A model generated the notes under the pieces. It ran no database searches, was not told the DNA's origin, and saw nothing but the letters and a program-made list of their open reading frames with translations. From assembly GCA_963204725.1 (NCBI GenBank), contig CAUJHH010000040.1, positions 1-64,000 on the forward strand: a stretch of DNA of 64,000 bases. The letters are read 5' to 3'. The DNA is from Planctomycetota bacterium. GTDB lineage: Bacteria > Planctomycetota > Phycisphaerae > Phycisphaerales > UBA1924. A program made the position numbers and the translations under genes. This document shows positions 1 to 7,417 of this stretch, in pieces; positions within the stretch are counted from its first letter, which is position 1, and every line of letters begins with the position of its first letter.

Positions 1-1
1 C

Positions 2-817
2 GCCCTCGCCGAGCCGACCGCATCCCTCGCCTCCGTCGCGGCATCCCACAACCTCTCCATCGCCGACCTCTCCCTCTGGCTCACCACTCCCCAGGCCCGT
101 GAACGCATGCTCCTCATCGAGTCCGGCGCATGCACCCACACCCGCATGGCCGCGTCGCTCAACCTCACCAAGGCCGCCGCCGCGCTGATCCGTGTCCTCG
201 ACAACTACCGCGCCCTCGCCGACACGCTCGCCCCCACCGACCCCATCCTCCTCCGCGCATCCACGCGCGCGACCAAAGCGGCGTACCACCTCTACCGCCT
301 CTCGCGCATCGTCCCCGTCGATCCCGATCTCCTCGCCACGCTCCCGCGTCCCCCCGCCCGCACGCGCCCACAAGTCAGCCCACCAGCACACCAACAGCCA
401 AACCAACAGCCAAACCAACAAACTCACGCCACTCCCACCGACACCGCGCTCGCGCACGAACTCATCCGCGCCTTCAGCGCAACAGCGCAGTCGCCGACCC
501 CCGCCGCGTCCTCTTCCCAATTGCCCACTGCTCTCCCCTCTTCCCCATTGCCTCCTGCCCCCTCCCCATCGCCCACTCCTCTCCCCTCTTCCCCATTGCC
601 TCCTGCCCCCTCCCCAACGCCCACTCCTCTCCCCTCTTCCCCATTGCCCTCTTCCCCCTCCTCTGCTCTTTCCCCTCCGCGTTCCTCCGCGTCCTCCGCG
701 TTCAACTCTTCTTCGCGTTCTTCGCGTTCAAACTCCAACTCCTCGCCTTCCCCCCGCCCGGCAGACCTCATCCGTGCCGCCACCGGCAAGCCCATTCCCT
801 GCGGCTCATCCCCCTGA
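2..817 (+). CDS. Unknown protein, 5' end outside window, Pro/Ser-rich tail
   Basis: The frame is open to the left edge, so only the last 271 residues are seen and the true start lies upstream. The first 90 or so residues are Ala/Leu-rich and helical and look like a compact helix-turn-helix-like bundle, but I cannot name a family. From about residue 120 the protein becomes low complexity: an Asn-Gln-Gln-Pro repeat (bases 388-421), then a 16-residue Pro/Ser/Leu unit encoded by a 48-bp tandem repeat (525-665), then Ser/Arg-rich sequence that translates a run of CCGCGT-like units (672-735). The ordered N-terminal part is likely genuine coding sequence. The tail may be an expanded, fast-evolving segment. 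Confidence 0.6.
   Translation, partial: ALAEPTASLASVAASHNLSIADLSLWLTTPQARERMLLIESGACTHTRMAASLNLTKAAAALIRVLDNYRALADTLAPTDPILLRASTRATKAAYHLYRLSRIVPVDPDLLATLPRPPARTRPQVSPPAHQQPNQQPNQQTHATPTDTALAHELIRAFSATAQSPTPAASSSQLPTALPSSPLPPAPSPSPTPLPSSPLPPAPSPTPTPLPSSPLPSSPSSALSPPRSSASSAFNSSSRSSRSNSNSSPSPRPADLIRAATGKPIPCGSSP
388..421. repeat. 12-bp tandem repeat
   Basis: About three copies of CAACAGCCAAAC lie in frame and encode Asn-Gln-Gln-Pro units of the partial gene at the left edge. Confidence 0.7.
525..665. repeat. 48-bp minisatellite inside coding sequence
   Basis: The start of the unit (CTCTCCCCTC) recurs at 531, 579 and 627, an exact 48-bp period. Two copies are nearly identical and a third is partial. 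The length is a multiple of three, so copy-number change would keep the host frame and alter only a Pro/Ser linker by 16 residues per unit. Confidence 0.85.
672..735. repeat. CCGCGT/TTCGCGTT short-unit array
   Basis: A run of short near-identical units (TCCGCGTTC, TCCGCGTCC, TTCGCGTTC) follows the minisatellite. Arrays of this look occur dispersed in genomes of several phyla; that comparison is from memory. Here it sits inside an open frame. Confidence 0.55.
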
Positions 818-855
818 CCGCGCCCGTCACCTCCCCGGGTTCCCGCGCCATCCGT

Positions 856-861
856 TAGACT
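856..861 (+). promoter_or_regulatory. -10-like box TAGACT
   Basis: TAGACT preceded by T, 28 bases before the ATG at 890. The same hexamer stands before fabI, the SurA-like lipoprotein, the M16-like gene, the sigma-factor gene and the histidine kinase, which supports a shared -10 element. No clear -35 is visible. Confidence 0.5.
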
Positions 862-889
862 GGCGTCTCCTCTCACAGGAGACCCGCCG

Positions 890-1483
890 ATGGCCCACAC
901 CCGCACCGCAGCGTCCGCCGCACTCGTGCTCGCATCGCTCACCGCTTTCGCCGGACTGGCCGGGTTCGCCGGTCATTCCACGATTGCCGGAGCGCAGCAA
1001 CAGCCCGTGAACAAAGTCACCAGCCCACTCGCCGACTCGCCCGTCGCCAGGATGGTGGGCGAGTGGCGCGGCAAGTCGTGGATGACCACCCCGGTCGGCG
1101 AACGCCACGAGGGCGACGCCGTCGAGCGTGCCCACTGGAATCTCGCCGGCACCGCGATCATCGTCGAGGGGTACGGCTACACCCGGGATGAGGCAACCGG
1201 CGAGATCACCGTCGGCCACGACGCGATCGGCATCATCGAGCACGACCCCAAGACGAACGCCATCGTCTTCTTCGCCCGACGCAACGGCGCGGACTTCTCA
1301 CGCAACACGCTCACCGTCAACGCCGAGGACGGCGCGATGGTCTGGAGCCCCAATCCCGGCACCGTCCGCTTCACGCTCACACTGACACCCGATCGCTGGC
1401 ACGAGATCGGCGAGTGGTCGCGCGACGGGGGCAAGACCTGGGTCGAGTTCATGGGCGTCGACCTCAAGCCCGTGAAGGAGTGA
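890..1483 (+). CDS. Exported protein of unknown function, beta-rich
   Basis: A 197-residue protein with an N-terminal signal peptide (hydrophobic residues about 8-33, likely cut near Ala-Gly-Ala-Gln). The mature part has the regular alternation of a small beta-barrel (motifs MVGEWRGKSW, GYGYTRDEATGE, RWHEIGEWSRDGGKTW) and resembles DUF1579-like or lipocalin-like secreted proteins, but this is a resemblance only. AGGAG lies 9 bases before the ATG, and a TAGACT box lies at 856-861. The next gene starts 7 bases after the stop, so the two are probably one operon. Confidence 0.85.
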   Translation: MAHTRTAASAALVLASLTAFAGLAGFAGHSTIAGAQQQPVNKVTSPLADSPVARMVGEWRGKSWMTTPVGERHEGDAVERAHWNLAGTAIIVEGYGYTRDEATGEITVGHDAIGIIEHDPKTNAIVFFARRNGADFSRNTLTVNAEDGAMVWSPNPGTVRFTLTLTPDRWHEIGEWSRDGGKTWVEFMGVDLKPVKE

Positions 1484-1490
1484 ACAGAGA

Positions 1491-2600
1491 ATGAAGACTC
1501 GCCCCCTCGCCGTGCCGATCCTCTCGGCCCTCCTGGCCGCCATCCTTCTCCCCGCTCACGCCCAACCGGATCTCCCCGGCTCCACACGGAATGCCCGCAT
1601 CGCACGCCCGCTCCCCGCCGATGCGCCGCGCGCCGAGATCTCCCTGACGTTCCTGTCCGCGGGCCTCAGCGACGAGCAGATCGACGAACTCAACGATGTC
1701 GCGCCGAGCGTCCGGGTCATCCCTGTCTCGAGTCGGGATGGCGCGCTGGAGCACGCGGCAGAGGCCGATGGCATCGACGGGCGCCTGATCACGCCCGAGT
1801 TCCTGGCCAAGGCCACGCATCTCTCGTGGATCCACTCGCCGAGCGCGGGCGTCGAGCGGCTGGTGTTCATGCCGGAGGTGCGCGACAACACGGGGCTTGT
1901 GCTGACGAACGCGAAGGGCGTGCACGGGCCGGCGATCGCGGACCACGCGATGGGGATGCTCCTCGCGCTCACGCGCCAGCTCCCCCACTACCACGACGCG
2001 CAGGAGCGAGGCGCGTGGAGCCGCGATGTGCCGGAAGGCAAGGCCGTCGCCCTGCAGGGAAGGACCATGCTCGTCGTCGGAATCGGCGGCATCGGAACCG
2101 AGATCGCGCAGCGGGCCCACGGCTTCGGGATGCGCGTCGTCGCGACCAGGCGGAGCGACACGCCCGCGCCCGACTATGTCGAGCACGTCGGGAAGCCCGG
2201 CGACCTGGCGTCGATGCTGCCGAACGCAGATGTGGTGGCGATCTGCGTTCCACTGACCCCGGAGACGGAGGGGCTGTTCGACGAGACGATGATCGGCCGG
2301 ATGAAGCCGGGCGCGTACCTGATCAACATCGCGCGCGGGCGGATCGTCGACACGGACGCCCTCATCGCGGCCTTGAACGACGGGCGGCTCGCGGGCGCCG
2401 CGCTGGATGTGACCGATCCGGAGCCGCTGCCTGCAGGGCATGCGCTCTGGAGCGCACCGAACGTGCTGATCACGCCCCATGTCGCTTCTGATGGCGAGCT
2501 GACGGACCAGCGCTGGTGGGCTCTCTACAAGGAGAACATCCGGCGGTTCGGCGCGGGTGAACCGCTGCTCAATTGCGTGGATGTCGACGCGGGCTATTGA
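1491..2600 (+). CDS. D-2-hydroxyacid dehydrogenase family protein with signal peptide
   Basis: 369 residues. Residues 1-24 form a clear signal peptide (Lys/Arg start, Leu/Ala core, PAHA-Q cut site). The rest is a complete D-isomer-specific 2-hydroxyacid dehydrogenase: dinucleotide-binding GIGGIG at 197-202, NIARGRIVD with the substrate Arg at 282, Glu 311 and catalytic His 330 in ITPH. Family members reduce 2-keto acids or oxidise 2-hydroxy acids with NAD(P). Export of such an enzyme is unusual because the periplasm has no NAD(H) pool, so the true partner or cofactor is unclear. AAGGAG overlapping the end of the upstream gene provides the ribosome site. Confidence 0.9.
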   Translation: MKTRPLAVPILSALLAAILLPAHAQPDLPGSTRNARIARPLPADAPRAEISLTFLSAGLSDEQIDELNDVAPSVRVIPVSSRDGALEHAAEADGIDGRLITPEFLAKATHLSWIHSPSAGVERLVFMPEVRDNTGLVLTNAKGVHGPAIADHAMGMLLALTRQLPHYHDAQERGAWSRDVPEGKAVALQGRTMLVVGIGGIGTEIAQRAHGFGMRVVATRRSDTPAPDYVEHVGKPGDLASMLPNADVVAICVPLTPETEGLFDETMIGRMKPGAYLINIARGRIVDTDALIAALNDGRLAGAALDVTDPEPLPAGHALWSAPNVLITPHVASDGELTDQRWWALYKENIRRFGAGEPLLNCVDVDAGY

Positions 2601-3517
2601 GCTTCACGCATGCGGACGCCATCCTCGTGGACCATCGAGGTGGAGAGCGCGGGGAGCGAGACGACGTTGCCGAGGTTGGTGCGGACGAGGATGCGGCTGA
2701 TCGGGTCGATCCCCTCGACGACGCCGCTGACCGGGCGGCCGTTGTGGATGAAGGTTCGGCGCGTGCCGACGAGGACGTCCCGCTTCTTCCAGGCGCGGCT
2801 GAGGTCGGATGCGCCGAGGGCCAGCGAACGCTCGATCTCGTGGAGCAGGAGGCACGCGACATCGAGTCGGTCGGGCGTTGACTGATCCGAGTCGGCGAGC
2901 GAACGGAGCGACACGGCGTGGTCGCGCAGTTCGGTCGGGAAGTCGGATCGGGACTGCGCGACGTTGATGCCGATGCCGATGAGCAGGATGTCGTTGCCGG
3001 GTGCGAGCGTCGCACGCTCGATCAGCACGCCCGCCACCTTTCGGCCGGACCTGGCCCGCTCTACGACATCGTTCGGCCACCGGACACCGAGGACGTGCTT
3101 GCGGCCGAGCGCCTGCTCGCATGAGCGGCAGGCGGCGAGCCCGATCGCGAGAGGGAGCGTCTCAAGCGTGCCGGGCGTGAATCGGCCCGCGTCGATCGCA
3201 AGTGTCATCGCGAGGCCAAGGCCCCGGCTGTCGGACCAACTGCGTCCGAGTCGCCCCCGTCCTGCGGTCTGCTCGCCGGTGAGCACGCAGAGGCCGCGAG
3301 TGGATGCGGACTCGCCCGCGAATTGCCGGGCGGCGTCCTGCGTGGAGGCGGTGCTGGCGAGCACGTAGACGCGACCGATGAGCGAGATCGATCCGGTCTC
3401 GATCAGAGACTCGATCCGTGAGGCCCACGTATGGAGCGAGGCTTCGCCAAGATCGGCAGAGACGCCTTGCGCGGGCCCTGATTGTTTCGAGGAAGAAGAA
3501 GCAGATGAAGGCGTCAT
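2594..3517 (-). CDS. birA: Biotin--[acetyl-CoA-carboxylase] ligase
   Basis: 307 residues. Activates biotin with ATP and transfers it to the biotin carboxyl carrier protein. Visible signatures: the biotinyl-AMP loop GRGRLGRSW (86-94), RWPND (146-150), KVAGVLIE (160-167) and ILLIGIGINV, followed by a small C-terminal SH3-like domain. There is no N-terminal helix-turn-helix, so it is a monofunctional ligase rather than a BirA repressor. The ATG overlaps the nadC stop (ATGA), indicating translational coupling. Longer upstream in-frame sequence is nadC read in another frame. It converges with the dehydrogenase gene and overlaps its end by 7 bases. Confidence 0.93.
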   Translation of the reverse strand: MTPSSASSSSKQSGPAQGVSADLGEASLHTWASRIESLIETGSISLIGRVYVLASTASTQDAARQFAGESASTRGLCVLTGEQTAGRGRLGRSWSDSRGLGLAMTLAIDAGRFTPGTLETLPLAIGLAACRSCEQALGRKHVLGVRWPNDVVERARSGRKVAGVLIERATLAPGNDILLIGIGINVAQSRSDFPTELRDHAVSLRSLADSDQSTPDRLDVACLLLHEIERSLALGASDLSRAWKKRDVLVGTRRTFIHNGRPVSGVVEGIDPISRILVRTNLGNVVSLPALSTSMVHEDGVRMREAQ

Positions 3518-4491
3518 GGGCCGTTGTGCTCCGCGTCGAGACCGAGATCGAGCGTGGTTGCACCGTGGGTGATGGAGCCGACGCTGATGCGCTCGACGCC
3601 ACTGAGCGCGATGGCGCGGATCGTTTCGAGGGTGACGCCGCCACTGGCTTCGAGTTGGATGGGCGAGCCCGCGCCATCGCGCATGGCGACGGCACGGGCG
3701 AGCATCGCGGGATCCATGTTGTCGAGCAGGACGAAGTCGACGAGACCGGGCTCGACGTTCAAGAGCGCGGCGAACTGATCGAGGGTGTCCACCTCGACCT
3801 CGACGAACGGGCGTAAGAGGGGCGCGGGTCCTGCGGCCCAGATCGCCCGGGCCTTGCGTGAAGCGTCCGCGACGAAAGCGCCGAGGTCGGCCAGGGGAAC
3901 GTGCGCGAGGTGGTTGTCTTTGAGCAGCACCGCATCGTGCAAGCCGAATCTGTGGCAAAGCCCGCCGCCGCAGCGGACGGCGTACTTCTCGAGGACGCGC
4001 AGTCCGGGCGTGGTCTTGCGGGTGTCGTAGAGGTGGGCGCGGTGGCCATCGCCCATGGCGTCGACGAAACGGCGCGTGCGTGTGGCGATGCCGGAGAGGC
4101 GACCGACGAGGTTGAGATAGATGCGTTCGATGCCGAGGATCTCGCGGGTTGGGCCCGCGATGCGTGCCACTGTCTGCCCCGCGACAACTGCCTCCCCATC
4201 ACGCACGGTTGGCGCGTACGCGATATCCGGATACAGATTCGCCAGCTCATAGGCGGGGATCAGCCCCGCCATGACTCCGGCCTGTCTTGCGCCGACCACA
4301 AACTTCGATCGATGCCCATCGGGTATTGCCACCTGGCTCGTGATGTCGCCGACCGAACCCACATCCTCGTCACGCGCGAGTTCCAGCACACGCCCTACCA
4401 GCCCCGTCTCGCAAAGCGCGTCGGACAACTCGTGCAGTGGCAACGCGTTGAGGTCGATGGATGTGGATCTGGCGGGCCGCGACTCTGGCAT
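3514..4491 (-). CDS. nadC: Quinolinate phosphoribosyltransferase (carboxylating)
   Basis: 325 residues. Converts quinolinate and PRPP to nicotinate mononucleotide, CO2 and PPi in de novo NAD synthesis. Diagnostic sequence DTRKTTPG (156-163) followed by LEKYAVRCGGG and HR.GL.DAVLLKDNH gives the substrate-binding Arg/Lys/His set, and the C-terminal GGVTLETIRAIA and SVGSITHG segments form the phosphate-binding end of the barrel. It is first gene of a nadC-birA pair with a 4-base stop/start overlap. It reads away from fabI. Confidence 0.96.
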   Translation of the reverse strand: MPESRPARSTSIDLNALPLHELSDALCETGLVGRVLELARDEDVGSVGDITSQVAIPDGHRSKFVVGARQAGVMAGLIPAYELANLYPDIAYAPTVRDGEAVVAGQTVARIAGPTREILGIERIYLNLVGRLSGIATRTRRFVDAMGDGHRAHLYDTRKTTPGLRVLEKYAVRCGGGLCHRFGLHDAVLLKDNHLAHVPLADLGAFVADASRKARAIWAAGPAPLLRPFVEVEVDTLDQFAALLNVEPGLVDFVLLDNMDPAMLARAVAMRDGAGSPIQLEASGGVTLETIRAIALSGVERISVGSITHGATTLDLGLDAEHNGP

Positions 4492-4555
4492 TGGTGCATC
4501 TTACCCGCCGCCGCGGCATCCAATGTTCCGCGCCGGTCCGACCTCGGTTCCGGGC

Positions 4556-4561
4556 TAGACT
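4556..4561 (+). promoter_or_regulatory. -10-like box TAGACT before fabI
   Basis: CTAGACTCGG, 49 bases upstream of the fabI ATG in the nadC/fabI divergent gap. Same hexamer as at 856, 13531 and 41392. Confidence 0.45.
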
Positions 4562-4609
4562 CGGAGTGATTGCCGGGCGCGACGGACCCGGCCACGGAGA
4601 CACTCGCCC

Positions 4610-5395
4610 ATGGGACTCATGACCGGCAAGACTGGACTGATCGTCGGCGTCGCGAACGACCGCTCGTACGCGTGGCACATCGCCAAGTCGATGATCGAGC
4701 ACGGCGCGACCTGCGCGTTCACGCACCTGCCGGGTGAGAAGAACGAGCGCCGGACGCGGAAAGCGGTCGAGGCGCTTGGCCTGACGGATCCGTGGCTGCG
4801 ACCGCTGGAGGCCTCGAAGGACGAGGACATTGACGCGGCCTTCGGGCAGTACGCCGAGTCGTTCGACTCGATGCACTTTCTGGTGCACTCGATCGCGTTT
4901 GCGGATCGCGACTGGCTGCAGGTCGGCAAGTTCTGCGACACGCCGCGTCAGGCGTATCTGTCGGCGATCGACATCTCCGCATACACGCTGCTTGCGATGG
5001 GGCGGCGCGCCAAACCCCTGATGGCCAAGTCCGGCGGGGGCTCGATCATGTGCATGAGCTATTACGGTGCCGAGAAGGTTGTGCCGGGATACAACGTCAT
5101 GGGCGTTGCGAAGGCGGCTCTTGAGTGCACGGCGCGGTACATGGCGCTTGAGATGGGGTCGGACAACATCCGAGTGAACTCAATCTCGGGAGGGTACCTA
5201 CGGACACTCGCCAGTTCGGCGGTGGGTGGCACGGACAGCATGGAGGCACGTTCAGCGGAGCGATCGCCTCTGCGGCGGTCGGTGGACGGGGCGGACGTCG
5301 GGAACACCGCCGTCTATCTCGCCAGCCACCTCTCGGCGGGTGTGACGGGCGAGACGATCTATGTGGACTGCGGCGTCAGTACGCTGGGCGTTTGA
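4610..5395 (+). CDS. fabI: Enoyl-[acyl-carrier-protein] reductase (NADH)
   Basis: 261 residues, normal length. Catalyses the last reduction of each fatty-acid elongation round. The FabI-type SDR signature is clear: GVANDRSYAWHIAK near the N-terminus (cofactor loop), YYGAEKVVPGYNVMGVAK with catalytic Tyr 161 and Lys 168, and the SGGYLRTLA substrate-loop region. GGAG lies 12 bases before the ATG. Nothing recognisable as an operon partner follows on the same strand. Confidence 0.96.
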   Translation: MGLMTGKTGLIVGVANDRSYAWHIAKSMIEHGATCAFTHLPGEKNERRTRKAVEALGLTDPWLRPLEASKDEDIDAAFGQYAESFDSMHFLVHSIAFADRDWLQVGKFCDTPRQAYLSAIDISAYTLLAMGRRAKPLMAKSGGGSIMCMSYYGAEKVVPGYNVMGVAKAALECTARYMALEMGSDNIRVNSISGGYLRTLASSAVGGTDSMEARSAERSPLRRSVDGADVGNTAVYLASHLSAGVTGETIYVDCGVSTLGV

Positions 5396-5518
5396 TGGGC
5401 GTGTAACGATTTCGGACCTTGGGCGGGAGGCAGAGGCGCTGGCGTTCTCCCGAACTGGGGATAACCAGCGGATCTTTCTCAAGCAACCCACACCGAACAT
5501 GCCGACGCAAGAAACAGC

Positions 5519-5827
5519 ATGAGCATCCTTGGTTCAAGTGTCGCCCAGTCCCTCGCAGGTTCCGCTCAAGCGGAACGGGTGGCGGCGCGCGATGTGGAAA
5601 AGGCCAAGGAGTCTCGGGCCCGCATCGGACGGACGGGCAAGGACGAGTTCGAACGTCACGTCACCGAGGTCGACTCGGTCGATGCCGTCGAGAGCAATCA
5701 CGATCAGGAGCAGCGCGAGGATCCGGGAGAGCGGGGGAACCGCGACCCGCGCACTACTCATGCCTACGACGCGTCGGGCGCGGGGCGAGCCGAAGACGCT
5801 TCGCCGAGCATCGACCTCAAGGGTTGA
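5519..5827 (+). CDS. Small hydrophilic protein of unknown function
   Basis: 102 residues, very rich in Arg, Glu, Asp and Ser, with no membrane segment or signal. The N-terminal segment SILGSSVAQSLAGSAQAERV is alternately apolar and would form an amphipathic helix. The rest looks disordered. Amino-acid composition is balanced rather than the Arg/Pro/Ala bias of spurious frames here, which is why I keep it. The ribosome site is weak. It converges on the next gene with a 17-base gap. Real gene likely but unproven. Confidence 0.6.
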   Translation: MSILGSSVAQSLAGSAQAERVAARDVEKAKESRARIGRTGKDEFERHVTEVDSVDAVESNHDQEQREDPGERGNRDPRTTHAYDASGAGRAEDASPSIDLKG

Positions 5828-5844
5828 TCTGGATTCCAAAGCGA

Positions 5845-7290
5845 TCAGGCGGCCGAGGCAATCCCGAGTTCGTGGGCCCGGCGCAGGCGTTCGATGTGCC
5901 TGAAGACGTCGAGTACGAGGGCCTGGTCCTGCTCGCGATCGACCAGCCACGCGCTGTGGCGCATGTCGTCGATCAGGTCGTCGCGGACGCACGCGATCGC
6001 GTGCGAGTCTCGCGTGGCGCAGGCAAGGCAGATGCCGGAGGCCAGGCGTCCGATCGCCTGGTCGCTCGACGCTCCGTGCTCAATCTCCCATTCCAGCAGG
6101 GCCGTGTGATCGATCTGCTCGACGCCGGGGTGCCTCCGGAGGGCCATGTCCGCGCGGGCGAGCGCTGTCATGCCGCCCTGATCGTCGAGCATCACAAATC
6201 GCGAGGCCGCCTCGCGGAGTGCTATCTCCGGTTCGTCGCCAGCGACCTTGGCGATCAGGTCCCACAAGTCTTGCGAAGCCCAGGATCGGCCGGCACCGGC
6301 GCAGAGATCCGCGCTGAGCACCCGCGCACCGACGCGAGCGAGCAGCGAGTTGACCCGTTCTGCGGTCGCCTCGAAGACGCGGGCGAGACGGAGCATTGCT
6401 CGATCGACCCGCGCGATCTCGCCGGCCTGCGCGCGGGAGCGATCGGTGGGCCGCCGACCAATGAGCCGATCCGCCAGCCCGATTCGGTGGGTCATGCGGG
6501 AGAGAGCGACGGCGGACTCAACAACCGCCCGCACCAGTTCGGCCTCGGGACCGGAGGCGACGGAACGAATGCCGAGCGTGACATGGGTCGGATCGACGAG
6601 GAACGGAAAGACGGAGGCATAGGTCAGGGGACGGGGTGTCGCCCAGTCGTGCCATGCCGCGTCACGGCCGGAGCGCTCGAGCGTGGTCAGGCGAAGCCCC
6701 TCACTCGGCTCGTGGTGCAGGACCGCGTCGAGTGCGAGCGACTTGCATGCGCCAAGCGGGCTGACTCCCCCCACCACTTGCACCCACTGAACCGACGAGG
6801 AGCCCGGAGCGGCTCGCAACACATCGGAGATGTCCGCGTCGACAGCGAGCCCGATACGGAGGGGCCGTTCGGGCCAGCCGATGCGGTCGTGCCATGCAGA
6901 GAGGCGTCCCGCGGCACGCTCACCGGACCCGGTCAGGAGGTCGAAGCGATCCCGGATCGGCCGCGTCCAGCGCGTGATCGCTTCGAACGTGCGGCACAGG
7001 GTTCCGGACAATGCCCAGATGCTGGCGTTTGGGTCGGTGCTGGCGGAGACGCCGGCGAGACGGCGGGCGGCGCGGCGGGCGTCCAGCCGGAAGATGCCGA
7101 CGGCAACGACGATGAGCCAGAGCCCGACCGGCACGCCCAGCGTCGTCACCGAGAGCCATGTCGCGCCGAGCAGGTAGGCGGTGGCGACGAGCGCACAAGC
7201 ACCAAGCAGCGTTGAGACCGCTGTTGATTGGCCGGGAATCGTGCTGATGGGATCGCGCGGATTGTGGCCGGAGTCTGGGTGTGGTGGCAT
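5845..7290 (-). CDS. Unknown protein with N-terminal membrane hairpin
   Basis: 481 residues. Two adjacent hydrophobic helices (about 25-45 and 48-68) anchor the protein. The long remainder is soluble, Ala/Arg/Asp-rich and mostly helical, with no motif I recognise. The orientation of the large C-terminal part (cytoplasmic, by positive-inside reasoning with Arg-rich residues 70-78) is inferred. It lies 127 bases downstream of the glycosyltransferase on the same strand, so read-through is possible. Confidence 0.8.
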   Translation of the reverse strand: MPPHPDSGHNPRDPISTIPGQSTAVSTLLGACALVATAYLLGATWLSVTTLGVPVGLWLIVVAVGIFRLDARRAARRLAGVSASTDPNASIWALSGTLCRTFEAITRWTRPIRDRFDLLTGSGERAAGRLSAWHDRIGWPERPLRIGLAVDADISDVLRAAPGSSSVQWVQVVGGVSPLGACKSLALDAVLHHEPSEGLRLTTLERSGRDAAWHDWATPRPLTYASVFPFLVDPTHVTLGIRSVASGPEAELVRAVVESAVALSRMTHRIGLADRLIGRRPTDRSRAQAGEIARVDRAMLRLARVFEATAERVNSLLARVGARVLSADLCAGAGRSWASQDLWDLIAKVAGDEPEIALREAASRFVMLDDQGGMTALARADMALRRHPGVEQIDHTALLEWEIEHGASSDQAIGRLASGICLACATRDSHAIACVRDDLIDDMRHSAWLVDREQDQALVLDVFRHIERLRRAHELGIASAA

Positions 7291-7417
7291 CGTGTGCCAT
7301 GAATCGGCGAGGCGGCACCCGGCGTTGAGCGTGTCCCTTGAGGGGGTGCGAGCATTCGCGCACCCAGACCACTACCTGGTGTTATCGGGCCAAGCCGGGG
7401 TGCGATCATGGGCCGAG

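Noticed and set aside
5419-7215. Long plus-strand frame of 598 residues
   Set aside because: Antisense to the membrane protein at 5845-7290; composition is Arg/Gly/Asp-biased and lacks any domain. It also overlaps the small ORF at 5519.
7344-7365. Hairpin GGGTGCG / CGCACCC between the glycosyltransferase and the membrane-protein gene
   Set aside because: No T-tract on either strand and GC-rich chance repeats are common here.
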